A stretch of DNA of 64,000 nucleotides from Cellulosimicrobium sp. Marseille-Q4280 (GTDB lineage Bacteria; Actinomycetota; Actinomycetes; Actinomycetales; Cellulomonadaceae), in contig NZ_CALPBY010000001.1 in NCBI RefSeq assembly GCF_943181405.1, positions 868,001-932,000 of the forward strand, written 5' to 3'. The translations under genes and the position numbers were made by a program. Below the pieces are notes generated by a model. It saw nothing but the letters and a program-made list of their open reading frames with translations. It was not told the DNA's origin and did no database searches. How positions within the stretch are numbered: position 1 is the first letter of the stretch; each line of letters opens with the position of its first letter. This document shows, one piece after another, positions 9,506 to 17,958 of the stretch.

Positions 9506-9545
9506 GGTGCCCGACGACGGGAGGTGCGTCCCGTCGTCGGGCACC
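9506..9545 (-). terminator. Intra-operon hairpin between binding protein and permeases
   Basis: A perfect 16-bp stem (9506-9521 with 9530-9545) and an eight-base loop; GC-rich inverted sequence continues to about 9600. It lies downstream of the binding-protein stop and upstream of the permeases. In ABC operons such hairpins usually reduce distal expression or protect the 3' end of the binding-protein mRNA. That role is inferred. Confidence 0.7.
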
Positions 9546-9620
9546 GGTGGGGTGCCGGTCCGACCGGTGGGGGGCGCCACCGGCCGGACCGGGTCGGACG
9601 GCCCGGTGCCGGCCGGGAGG

Positions 9621-11021
9621 TCAGCCCTGGTCGAGCAGGGCCTGCGCCTCGTCGTTCGCGCCCTCGAGGAGCGCGTCGACGTCGGCGTTCTCGTCCGTGA
9701 GCACGGCCTGCACGACCGGGTCGAGCAGGGCGTAGATCTCCTGCGTCTTCTGCGACGGCTCACCGACGAGCGGCAGGTCGAACATCGTGTCGGTGTAGCC
9801 CGTCATCTGGTCGAGCGGCACGTTGACGAGGTCGGAGATCCACTCCTGGTTCTGCTCGTACTGCTCCTGCGAGAACATCGGCAGGACGGGCGTGCCCACG
9901 GGCTGGTCGTTCGCGACGAGCGTCTCCGCGTCGGCGACGGCACGGTCCTCGTCGACGAGCTTGGCGAGGTAGAAGAAGTCGATCCACTTCATCGCCGCCG
10001 CCTTCTTCTCCTCCGCGACGTCCGCCGGCATGGCTGCGAGCGTGCCGCCCGTGAGGACACCGGCGTCGTCACCCTCGAGCGGGAGCGCGGCGAGGCCGTA
10101 CATGGCCGGGTCGATCGCGTTCGTCTGCACGAGCGCGGTGTAGACGTCGGAGCCCGACGTGTACATCGCGACCTGGCCGGCCGCGAACGCCTGGTTCATG
10201 GTGCCCCAGTCGAGCAGGAAGTTGCTCCCGAGGGAGTTGTCCTCCCACCGCATGGCCTGGAGCCACTCGAGCGCCTCCTTGGTCCCGTCGTTCGTGAGGG
10301 TCGACGTGGCCGTGCCGTCGTCGGCGACCTCCTGCGTGCGGCCGCCGCGGGCGAACGTGTTGACCGTGAGCTGCCAGCCGCCCGTGTTGTTCTGCGACAT
10401 CTGCATGTAGCCCGCGACGCCGGGGTTGGCGTCCGCGATCGTCTTCGCGGCCTCGCGGACCTCGTCCCAGGTGGTCGGCGGGTCGTCGGGGTCGAGCCCG
10501 GCCGACTCGAAGAGCTGGCGGTTGTAGTGCAGGCCGACGCCGTACACGTTCTTCGCGGGGATCGCGTAGACGTGACCGTCGGAGCCCGTGCCCGCCTCGA
10601 TGATGGCCGGGTTGAACTTGTCCGCGTAGGGCAGGGTGCGGAACTGCTCGTCGAGGTCCGCGAGCTGACCGTTCTCGACGAGGGTCTTGGCGTCGGTGAA
10701 CGGGATCTCGAAGACGTCCGGCAGCGTGCCGCCCGCGAGCTGCGGCGCGAACGTCGTCGCCTTCCACTCGTACTCCTCCGGCACGACGTCGATGTCCGGG
10801 TTCGCGGCCTCGAACTCCTCGACCTGGGCGTTGAAGGCGTCGATCGCCTCCTGCTCGGAGCCCGGCAGGAGGGAGACCACCTTGAGGGTGACCTTCCCGT
10901 CCCCGTCCGTGCCCTCGTCGCCGTCTCCGTCGCCCGAGCCGCTGCTCGAGCACGCGGCGAGCGTGCTGATCGCGAGCGCCCCTGCGAGGGTGAGGGCGAT
11001 CGCCTGACGTGTGGACTTCAT
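9621..11021 (-). CDS. Extracellular sugar-binding lipoprotein of ABC importer
   Basis: A 466-residue family-1 solute-binding protein. The signal peptide ends in the lipobox LAISTLAAC, so the mature protein is anchored by an acylated cysteine at about residue 25, followed by an acidic Gly/Asp/Ser linker. The mature domain shows ITIWxx-family traits such as FNAQVEEFEAANPDIDV, WDEVREAAKTIAD and an AFAAGQVAMYTSGS segment. It captures the sugar outside the cell for the two permeases. ATG 11021 has AGGAG at ideal spacing; a GTG two codons upstream has none. It follows the GH13 gene by 91 bases. Confidence 0.93.
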   Translation of the reverse strand: MKSTRQAIALTLAGALAISTLAACSSSGSGDGDGDEGTDGDGKVTLKVVSLLPGSEQEAIDAFNAQVEEFEAANPDIDVVPEEYEWKATTFAPQLAGGTLPDVFEIPFTDAKTLVENGQLADLDEQFRTLPYADKFNPAIIEAGTGSDGHVYAIPAKNVYGVGLHYNRQLFESAGLDPDDPPTTWDEVREAAKTIADANPGVAGYMQMSQNNTGGWQLTVNTFARGGRTQEVADDGTATSTLTNDGTKEALEWLQAMRWEDNSLGSNFLLDWGTMNQAFAAGQVAMYTSGSDVYTALVQTNAIDPAMYGLAALPLEGDDAGVLTGGTLAAMPADVAEEKKAAAMKWIDFFYLAKLVDEDRAVADAETLVANDQPVGTPVLPMFSQEQYEQNQEWISDLVNVPLDQMTGYTDTMFDLPLVGEPSQKTQEIYALLDPVVQAVLTDENADVDALLEGANDEAQALLDQG

Positions 11022-11112
11022 CGTCACTCCTGTGTCCGGTGGTGCTGGGTGCGTGCTGGGTCGGGTGCGGTGGTGCTGGTGCGGTGGTGCCCGGTCACTC
11101 GCTGCTGGGTGC

Positions 11113-12774
11113 TCAGAGCCGGAGCCACACCGCGGTGTCGGTCACGAGCCGCGCGGGTGCGTCGTCGCCCCCCTCGGGCTCGCTGCGGAGGAGGACGTGC
11201 GCGCCGGCGGGCAGCGGCACGTCCTCGGTGCCGAGGTTGACGACGCACGCGACGTCCCCCCGGGAGAACGCGAGCACGTCGTCGCCGAGCACGACGCCAC
11301 CGAGGGTGTCGAGCCAGCGGAACGTCTCGTCGTGCAGCGCGCGCTCGGCCCGGCGGGCCGCGAGCACGCGACGGTAGAGGGAGAGCACCGACGCGTCGTC
11401 GTGCTCCTGGGCCTCGACGGACACCTCGCCCCACCCGGCCGGCTGGGGCAGCCAGGCCGCGGCGCCGCCGTCGGGCCCGAACCCGAACGTGGTCCCGCCG
11501 CGCGTCCACGGGAGAGGGACCCGGCAGCCGTCCCGGCCGGGGTCGACACCGTCCGAGCGGAAGTGCATCGGGTCCTGGATCGTGTCGAGCGGGAGGTCCT
11601 CGACCTCGGGCAGGCCGAGCTCGTCACCCTGGTAGACGTAGAGCGAGCCGGGCAGGGCGGCGGTGAGCAGGGCCGCGGCCCGTGCCCGACGGCGACCGGT
11701 CGGCAGGTCGGTCGGCGTCCCGAAGCGCTTGCTGAGGAAGGCGAACGAGCTGTCCTCGCGGCCGTAGCGCGTCACGGGACGGGTGACGTCGTGGTTGGAC
11801 AGGACCCACGTGGCCGGCGCGGAGACCGGGGCGTGGGCGTCGAGCGTCGTCTGGACGGACTCGCGCAGCGCCTTGGCGTCCCACGGGCGGGCCATGAAGT
11901 CGAAGTTGAACGCCGTGTGCATCTCGTCGGGGCGCAGGTACTGCGCGAAGCGTGCGCGGTCCGCGAGCCACACCTCGCCGATGAGGACGCGCGGCTCGTC
12001 GTAGGACTGCGCGACCGCGCGCCACGAGCGGTAGATGTCGTGGAGCTCGTCGCGGTCGACGTGCGGGTGCTCGCCGGGCGCCGGGTGCGCGGGGACGACG
12101 TCGGGCAGCGCCGGGTCCTTGACGAGCTGCGCGGCCGAGTCGATACGGATGCCCGCGGCGCCCCGGTCGAACCAGAAGCGCAGGATCTCCTCGTGCTCGC
12201 GGCGCACGTCGGGGTGGTTCCAGTTGAGGTCGGGCTGCTCGGGAGCGAAGACGTGCAGGTACCACTCGCCGGGCGTGCCGTCGGGGTTGGTCGTGCGGGT
12301 CCAGGTCGAGCCCTGGAACTCGGAGACCCAGTGCGTGGGGATCCCCGCCCCGTCCTCGCCCGTGCCGGGGTGGAACCAGAACCGCTCGCGCTCCGGGGAG
12401 CCGGGCCCGGCGGCAAGGGCCGCCCGGAACCACTCGTGCTCCGCGGAGACGTGGTTGGGGACGACGTCGACGATCGTGCGGATCCCCAGCTCGCGCGCCT
12501 CCGCGATGAGCTGCTCGGCCTCGGCGAGGGTGCCGAACTGGGGGTCGATCGCGCGGTAGTCCGCGACGTCGTACCCGCCGTCGGCGAGCGGCGACACGTA
12601 CCAGGGCGTGAACCAGATGGCGTCGACACCGAGGTCGCGCAGGTAGGGCAGGCGGCTCCGGACTCCCGCGAGGTCGCCCGTCCCGTCACCGTTCCCGTCC
12701 GCGAAGCTGCGCACGTAGACCTGGTAGATGACCGCGCTGCGCCACCACTCCTGGCCGGGCTGGTCGTCGCTCAC
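11113..12774 (-). CDS. GH13 alpha-glucosidase (oligo-1,6-glucosidase/trehalose-hydrolase type)
   Basis: A 553-residue cytosolic alpha-glucosidase. It starts WWRSAVIYQVYVRSFADGNGDG, the hallmark of the GH13 oligo-1,6-glucosidase group with a calcium-like DGNGDG loop. The catalytic triad is visible: nucleophile Asp about 212 in GIRIDSA, acid/base Glu about 267 in LIGEVW, and Asp about 329 in SNHDVTRP. No secretion signal is seen, so it would split imported alpha-glucosides. GTG 12774 is chosen because of GAGG just upstream; upstream in-frame codons overlap the promoter. It is the first gene of the sugar operon. Exact linkage specificity cannot be read from sequence. Confidence 0.92.
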   Translation of the reverse strand: MSDDQPGQEWWRSAVIYQVYVRSFADGNGDGTGDLAGVRSRLPYLRDLGVDAIWFTPWYVSPLADGGYDVADYRAIDPQFGTLAEAEQLIAEARELGIRTIVDVVPNHVSAEHEWFRAALAAGPGSPERERFWFHPGTGEDGAGIPTHWVSEFQGSTWTRTTNPDGTPGEWYLHVFAPEQPDLNWNHPDVRREHEEILRFWFDRGAAGIRIDSAAQLVKDPALPDVVPAHPAPGEHPHVDRDELHDIYRSWRAVAQSYDEPRVLIGEVWLADRARFAQYLRPDEMHTAFNFDFMARPWDAKALRESVQTTLDAHAPVSAPATWVLSNHDVTRPVTRYGREDSSFAFLSKRFGTPTDLPTGRRRARAAALLTAALPGSLYVYQGDELGLPEVEDLPLDTIQDPMHFRSDGVDPGRDGCRVPLPWTRGGTTFGFGPDGGAAAWLPQPAGWGEVSVEAQEHDDASVLSLYRRVLAARRAERALHDETFRWLDTLGGVVLGDDVLAFSRGDVACVVNLGTEDVPLPAGAHVLLRSEPEGGDDAPARLVTDTAVWLRL

Positions 12775-12901
12775 CGGGACCTCTTCCTCCTGGTCGGCGC
12801 TCCCGCTGCGGTGCGGGTGCCGTGCTGCGTGCCGCCGTCGCCGGTCTCCCGGCGTCGGGACGACCGTCGTCCGCGGGGCGGTGACTGCGTCGTCGAGGAT
12901 G

Positions 12902-12931
12902 ACAGTAACTAGGCGACTGGTTCGACGCAAG
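12902..12931 (-). promoter_or_regulatory. Promoter of the GH13/ABC sugar operon with LacI half-site
   Basis: On the minus strand TTGCGT (12925-12930) and TACTGT (12902-12907) are spaced by 17 bases. The -35 hexamer lies inside CTTGCGT (12925-12931), the same 7-mer that forms each arm of the palindrome upstream of the neighbouring lacI-type gene. A second CTTGCG half-site is at 12989-12994. The surrounding 12775-13152 gap holds no gene that I can support; it is locally AT-richer around 12940-12965. Confidence 0.6.
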
Positions 12932-13152
12932 AACCTGACATACTCGTTATTGAAACGCTATCTCTTGACGTCGAGAGGTCGACGATGCCTTGCGACGAAC
13001 TCGGCAGACGCGACCGCTCGGTGCCGAGCCCCGGGTTGTTGCGCTCTGACAGCGCCGAGCGCCGCACCACCCCGGGTTCGCGCGGACCGCGCGGAGGGGG
13101 CGTGGGCCAGCTGCGGGGTGCGGTGCGGGGGTGCGGCCCGGTGCGCGCGGCG

Positions 13153-14184
13153 CTACGGCGCGATCGGCTCGCGCCCGGTCGAACGGGCCGCCGCGGTCGA
13201 GCGCCGCACCACGAGCTCGGGCTCGAACAACAGCTCGTCGCGGGACACGTCGGCGCCGGCGATCATGCTCGCGAGCAGGTCGACCGCGGCGCGGCCCATC
13301 GGCTCGATGGGCTGGCGCACGGTCGTCAGCGCGGGATCGGTCGAGTTCATGAGGTTGGAGTCGTCGTAGCCCACGACGGACACGTCGGTCGGCACGTCGA
13401 GCCCTGCGCGCCGCACGGCACGGACCGCGCCGAGCGCCAGCGGGTCGCTCGCGCACACGATCGCCGTCGCCCCGGCCTCGAGCAGCCGGTTCGCCGCAGC
13501 CTGCCCGCTCTCGAGCGAGTACTGGCTGTGCGCGACGAGCGTCGGGTCGAGCCGGAGCCCGTTGCGCTCCGCGAACGCCTGCGCCGCGGCGAGCTTGCGC
13601 TCCGACGGCACGTGGTCCGACGGCCCGAGCAGCAGCCCGACGCGCTCGTGCCCGAGCGAGTACACGTGGCCGAGCGCCTGGTTCATGGCGACGAGGTCGT
13701 CGCACGAGACGCGCGGGAAGTCCAGGTCCTCGATCGACGCGTTCATGAGGACGACGGGCAGGCCGAGCTTCTCCAGGCGGCGGAAGTGCGCGTGGTCGGC
13801 CCGGCGCTCGGCGTAGAACCCACCCGCGAAGATGACGCCCGAGACCTGCTGACCCAGGAGCAGGTCGATGTACTCCGCCTCGGTGACGCCGCCGGCCGTG
13901 CGTGTGCACAGCACGGGCGTGAAGCCCTGCTGGGCCAGCGCACCCCCGATGACCTCGGCGAACGCCGGGAAGATGGGGTTGACGAGCTCCGGGAGCACGA
14001 GCCCGACGAGGCGCCCGCGCTCGCCGCGCAGCTTGGTCGGTCGCTCGTAGCCGAGCACGTCGAGGGCGGTGAGCACCGCGTCGCGCGTCGCCTGGGAGAC
14101 GCCCGGCTTGCCGTTGAGGACGCGGCTCACCGTCGCCTCGCTGACCCCGACCTTCGTGGCGACCTCGGCCAGACGTCTCGACAT
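13153..14184 (-). CDS. LacI-family transcriptional regulator
   Basis: A 343-residue repressor. Residues 1-22 are a classical LacI helix-turn-helix (RLAEVATKVGVSEATVSRVLNG), followed by the hinge and a periplasmic-binding-protein-like core starting VGLVLPELVNPIFPAFAEV. The effector domain ends with VVGYDDSNLMNSTDPALTTVRQP and LFEPELVVRRST. It lies directly upstream of, and parallel to, the GH13/ABC operon, so it is the likely sugar-responsive regulator. A TATAGT -10 element lies seven bases before ATG 14184, implying a leaderless transcript. A palindromic operator just upstream suggests autoregulation. Confidence 0.94.
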   Translation of the reverse strand: MSRRLAEVATKVGVSEATVSRVLNGKPGVSQATRDAVLTALDVLGYERPTKLRGERGRLVGLVLPELVNPIFPAFAEVIGGALAQQGFTPVLCTRTAGGVTEAEYIDLLLGQQVSGVIFAGGFYAERRADHAHFRRLEKLGLPVVLMNASIEDLDFPRVSCDDLVAMNQALGHVYSLGHERVGLLLGPSDHVPSERKLAAAQAFAERNGLRLDPTLVAHSQYSLESGQAAANRLLEAGATAIVCASDPLALGAVRAVRRAGLDVPTDVSVVGYDDSNLMNSTDPALTTVRQPIEPMGRAAVDLLASMIAGADVSRDELLFEPELVVRRSTAAARSTGREPIAP

Positions 14185-14204
14185 GTCGCCGACTATACGC
14201 CCGT

Positions 14205-14221
14205 ACGCAAGCGGCTTGCGT
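14205..14221. promoter_or_regulatory. LacI-type operator upstream of the regulator gene
   Basis: ACGCAAG-CGG-CTTGCGT is a perfect palindrome of 7-bp arms with a three-base centre, about 20 bp upstream of the regulator's start and just behind its TATAGT -10. Its half-site recurs at the sugar operon promoter at 12925-12931. Confidence 0.75.
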
Positions 14222-14338
14222 GAACGACCGTGTCGCGACGCATTCTTGCGCGGTCACGCCGGTGGTCGGAGGTCGTCGGCCGCAGTCCTCGGAACCGCGG
14301 TCCGGTGGCCGCGGTTTCGTCCGTCCTGAGGGTGCGGC

Positions 14339-14350
14339 TAGGCTCGTTCA
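14339..14350 (+). promoter_or_regulatory. Leaderless promoter -10 of the GH20 operon
   Basis: TAGGCT at 14339-14344 ends six bases before GTG 14351. No Shine-Dalgarno sequence lies between, so the transcript probably starts at the start codon. Confidence 0.6.
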
Positions 14351-16135
14351 GTGTCCTTCCAAATGTCGCAAGGGCTGGTCCCCCGTCCGGTGTCGGTGAC
14401 GCCCGCGCCGGGCGTCGTGGTCCTGGCCCCCGGCAGCGTCGTCGCCCACGATCCCGCGCTGCGGCCCGCTGCCCGCTGGTGGCGCCGCGTCACGGAGGAC
14501 GCGTTCGGTCTCGACCTCGTCCCCCTGCCCGACGGCGCTGCCGCCCACGACCCGACCGGGACCACCGCGACGGTGCGGTTCGCGGTCGACCGCGACCTGC
14601 CGCCGTCGGGCTGTCGGCTCACGGTGGACGACGCCGGCGTGCGCGTGGACGCCGCCGACCTCGACGGCGCGCACGCCGCCGCCCAGACGCTGCGGCAGCT
14701 CGCCGGCCCGGCGGCGTTCCGTCGCGCTCCGGTCGGACGGGACCACGGCGGCCGCCCCTGGACCGACGGGCAGCCTCGACCCGTCGCGGGTGCCCTCACG
14801 CTGCCGCACGTCACGATCACGGACCACCCCCGGTTCGCGTGGCGCGGGGTGCTGCTCGACGTCGCGCGGCACTTCCTGCCGAAGGCCGACGTCCTGCGCT
14901 TCGTCGACCTCGCGGCGGCGCACAAGCTCAACGTCGTCCAGCTCCACCTCACGGACGACCAGGGCTGGCGCATGGAGATCGAGCGCTACCCGCGCCTCAC
15001 GGAGGTCGGTGCGTGGCGGCGCGAGTCGGGCGTCGGGACGTGGCGGGCCGGGGTGTCCGACGGGCGGCCGCACGGCGGGTCCTACACGCACGACGACCTG
15101 CGCGAGATCGTCGCGTACGCGCGCGAGCGCGGCGTCACCGTCGTCCCGGAGATCGACGTCCCGGGGCACGTCGAGGCGGCCGTCGCCGCCTACCCGGAGC
15201 TCGGGACGCGCAAGACCCCGCACGCGGTCCGGACCACGTGGGGCGTGAGCACCGAGGTCCTCGACCCGTCCGAGGAGTCGCTGGCGTTCTTCCGGGACGT
15301 GCTGGACGAGGTCCTCGACGTGTTCGACGCCCCGTTCGTCGCGCTGGGCGGCGACGAGGTCCCGACGACGCTCTGGCGCGACGACCCCGCGATCGTCGCG
15401 CGGGCCGCCACGCTCGGGCTCGACGACGTCGCCGACCTGCACGGCTGGTTCCTCGCGCGCCTCGCGGAGCACGTCGCGTCGCGAGGCCGTCGCGCGGTCG
15501 TGTGGGACGAGGCGTTCGGCCCCGCGCTCCCCCGCGACGTCGTCGTGGCGTCGTGGCGCGGCTGGGCGGCCGGGGCGGACGCGCTCGCCGCGGGGCACGA
15601 CGTCGTCATGGCGCCCGAGCAGGTCGTGTACCTCGACCACCGCGAAGGAGACGGTCCCGACGAGCCGGTGCCCGTCGGGTTCCTGCGCACGCTCGAGGAC
15701 GTCTACGCGTTCGAGCCCCTCCCCGGCGGCCTGGCGGACGCGGTCGCCCGCGCCGGCGCCGCCGCGTCGGGCGCGCTGCTCGGCGGCCAGGCGCAGGTGT
15801 GGACCGAGCACCTCGACTCCGTGCGCCGCGTCGACTACGCGGCGTTCCCGCGCCTCGCGGCGTTCGCCGAGGTCATGTGGTCCCCCGCCGCGGACCGGTC
15901 GGTCGGCTCGGCGGCGTCGCTCGAGTTCCGCGCGCGCCTGGAGACCCACCACCTGCCGCGACTCGACGCGTACGGCGTGGAGTACCGACCGCCGTCGGGC
16001 CCGCACCCGTGGCAGACCCGGCCGGGCGTGCACGGCTGGCCGCGCGACCTCGCGGCCGAGCTCGCCGCGGGCGGGCTGCGCGGCGTCGGCGGCTGGGTCG
16101 AAGGGCGCGACCGGCACACGGGAGGACCGGCGTGA
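14351..16135 (+). CDS. GH20 beta-N-acetylhexosaminidase
   Basis: A 594-residue hexosaminidase that removes terminal N-acetyl-hexosamine from chitin- or murein-derived oligosaccharides. The N-terminal GH20b-like domain (to about residue 150) is followed by the catalytic barrel starting RFAWRGVLLDVARHFLP. The catalytic pair is Asp335-Glu336 in ALGGDEVP, working by substrate-assisted catalysis; HLTDDQGWRMEI and EIDVPGH are family motifs. No signal peptide is evident, so it may act in the cytosol. It starts a four-gene operon and overlaps the D-aminoacylase gene by GTGA. The start is GTG 14351, fed by a leaderless-type promoter. Confidence 0.92.
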   Translation: MSFQMSQGLVPRPVSVTPAPGVVVLAPGSVVAHDPALRPAARWWRRVTEDAFGLDLVPLPDGAAAHDPTGTTATVRFAVDRDLPPSGCRLTVDDAGVRVDAADLDGAHAAAQTLRQLAGPAAFRRAPVGRDHGGRPWTDGQPRPVAGALTLPHVTITDHPRFAWRGVLLDVARHFLPKADVLRFVDLAAAHKLNVVQLHLTDDQGWRMEIERYPRLTEVGAWRRESGVGTWRAGVSDGRPHGGSYTHDDLREIVAYARERGVTVVPEIDVPGHVEAAVAAYPELGTRKTPHAVRTTWGVSTEVLDPSEESLAFFRDVLDEVLDVFDAPFVALGGDEVPTTLWRDDPAIVARAATLGLDDVADLHGWFLARLAEHVASRGRRAVVWDEAFGPALPRDVVVASWRGWAAGADALAAGHDVVMAPEQVVYLDHREGDGPDEPVPVGFLRTLEDVYAFEPLPGGLADAVARAGAAASGALLGGQAQVWTEHLDSVRRVDYAAFPRLAAFAEVMWSPAADRSVGSAASLEFRARLETHHLPRLDAYGVEYRPPSGPHPWQTRPGVHGWPRDLAAELAAGGLRGVGGWVEGRDRHTGGPA

Positions 16136-17958
16136 GCACGGCCCGGTCCTCGGCGGGGCTCGGCTGCGCGACGCTCGTCGTGCGCGGCGCGCGCCTGCCT
16201 CTCGCGCACGGCGGGCTCGCCGGCCCGGTCGACGTCGTGGTGTCCGCGGGGCGCGTCGCGTCGGTCTCCCCGGCGGGTCGGAGGGACGCGCTGCCCGACG
16301 GCGCACGCGTCCTCGACGCGGACGGACGCCTCGCGCTCCCCGGGTTCCTCGACGCCCACGTGCACGGCGCGGCGGCCGTCCTCGACGACGACGTCCAGCT
16401 CGCGATGCTGCGCCAGGGCGTCACGGGGATCGTGGTCGGCCAGGACGGCGTCGGCTACGCGCCCTCACCGGGACGGGGCGAGGCACGACCGGGCAGGACA
16501 CGAGCGGGCGCGGCGGGCTCGCTGCGGGAGGACTCGACGGAGCCGCTGCACGACGCCCAGGGCTGGGCGAGCGCGTACTTCGCGGCGATCGACGGCGAGC
16601 ACCCGACGTTCAGTGGCGGGTCCGTGGCCGACCTGCTCGCGACGTACGACGGCACCACGCGGGTGAACGTCGGGTATCTCGCGCCGCACGGCACGATCCG
16701 GTACGCCGTCCTGGGCCCCGCGGCGCGCGCCGCGACGCCTGCCGAGCTCGACCGCATGGCCGCGATGCTCGCCGCGGCCCTCGACGACGGCGCCCTCGGG
16801 ATGTCGACGGGCCTCGAGTACGTCCCGGCCGCGTACGCCGACGAGGACGAGCTCGTCGCGCTCGCCCGCGTCGTCGCGGCGCGCGGGTTGCCCCACGTGT
16901 CCCACATGCGCGGCTACGAGGACCGGGCCGGGCCGGCGTTCGCCGAGCTCGTGCGCATCGCACGCGCGGCGGGCGTCGCGACCCACGTGTCGCACTACCA
17001 CGGCCCCGCCGACGAGCTCCTCGGCGACGTCGACCACGCGCACGCCGCCGGTCTCGACGTCACGTTCGACTCCTACCCGTACCTGCGCGGCTGCTCGATC
17101 CTGTCGATGGTGTCGCTGCCGACCTGGCTCCCGATCGCCGACCCCGACGCGACCGTCGCGGCCCTGCGCGACCCGGTCGTCCTCGACCGGCTTCGTCGCG
17201 AGCACTTCCCGGCGCTCGCGGACCTGTGGCCGCGCGTCACCATGGCCGCCGTCCCGACCGGGCCTGCGGCCGGCGCACCGTCGGAGCGGACCGGTGCACC
17301 GGCCGCGACGGAGGACCTCGCCTGGACGGAGGGCCTGGCGCTGCCCGACGTCGCCGCCCGGCTCGGTCTGCCGCCCGCCGATGCCGCGGTCCGGCTCCTC
17401 GTCGCGACGCGCCTGCGCGCGAGCTGCGTGTTCGCGCAGCCCCCGACGAGCTCCCCCGCGTCGGTGCGGGCACTTCTCCGGCATCCCGCGCACGTCGGCG
17501 GGTCGGACGCGATCTACGCGCCCCTCGGCGGCGGGGGTCGCCCGCACCCGCGCGGCTGGGGCGCCTTCGCGCGCTTCCTCGCCGAGCACGTGCGTAGGCT
17601 CGGGGACTGGACGTGGCACGACGCCGCGACGCACCTGTCCACCGCCCCGGCGCGACGCTTCGGCCTCGCCGACCGCGGGACCCTGGTGCCGGGTGCGGTC
17701 GCCGACGTCGCGCTCGTCGACCCGGACCGGGTCCAGGACGAGGCGACGTACGAGCGGCCGCGCGTGCCGGCGTCGGGCATCGACGACGTGCTCGTGGCGG
17801 GCGTGCCGGTCCTCGTGGGTGGTGCCCTGACGGACGCGACCCCGGGACGGCCCCTGCGTCCGGGCCGGCGCCCGGGCTCGGGTCCGAGCTCGCACCCGGG
17901 CCAGGGTCCAGGCCGGGACGTCCACGACCGCGAAGCCGAGCAGAGGAGCACCGCATGA
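16132..17958 (+). CDS. N-acyl-D-amino-acid deacylase (D-aminoacylase), amidohydrolase superfamily
   Basis: A 608-residue metal-dependent hydrolase that removes acyl groups from N-acyl-D-amino acids. Metal-binding landmarks are His76-x-His78 in DAHVHG, SHMRGYED, THVSHYHG and GGSDAIYAPLG near the end of the barrel; MSTGLEYVPAAYA is highly typical of D-aminoacylases. An insertion of about 30 Gly/Arg/Ser-rich residues near residues 117-140 interrupts the domain start, and a Pro/Gly/Arg-rich tail follows the domain at the C-terminus. GTG 16132 overlaps the GH20 stop, with GGAGG upstream, and the end overlaps the next gene by ATGA. It supplies free D-amino acids to the next enzyme. Confidence 0.9.
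   Translation: MSTARSSAGLGCATLVVRGARLPLAHGGLAGPVDVVVSAGRVASVSPAGRRDALPDGARVLDADGRLALPGFLDAHVHGAAAVLDDDVQLAMLRQGVTGIVVGQDGVGYAPSPGRGEARPGRTRAGAAGSLREDSTEPLHDAQGWASAYFAAIDGEHPTFSGGSVADLLATYDGTTRVNVGYLAPHGTIRYAVLGPAARAATPAELDRMAAMLAAALDDGALGMSTGLEYVPAAYADEDELVALARVVAARGLPHVSHMRGYEDRAGPAFAELVRIARAAGVATHVSHYHGPADELLGDVDHAHAAGLDVTFDSYPYLRGCSILSMVSLPTWLPIADPDATVAALRDPVVLDRLRREHFPALADLWPRVTMAAVPTGPAAGAPSERTGAPAATEDLAWTEGLALPDVAARLGLPPADAAVRLLVATRLRASCVFAQPPTSSPASVRALLRHPAHVGGSDAIYAPLGGGGRPHPRGWGAFARFLAEHVRRLGDWTWHDAATHLSTAPARRFGLADRGTLVPGAVADVALVDPDRVQDEATYERPRVPASGIDDVLVAGVPVLVGGALTDATPGRPLRPGRRPGSGPSSHPGQGPGRDVHDREAEQRSTA

Noticed and set aside
11028-11112. GGTGCTGG-like G-rich repeats between GH13 and binding-protein genes
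   Set aside because: Irregular spacing and simple composition; no convincing structure or site beyond low complexity.
14348-16306. 652-codon minus-strand open frame opposite GH20
   Set aside because: Low-complexity Arg/Gly/Ala/Val translation antisense to a convincing GH20 gene; no start signal or family match.
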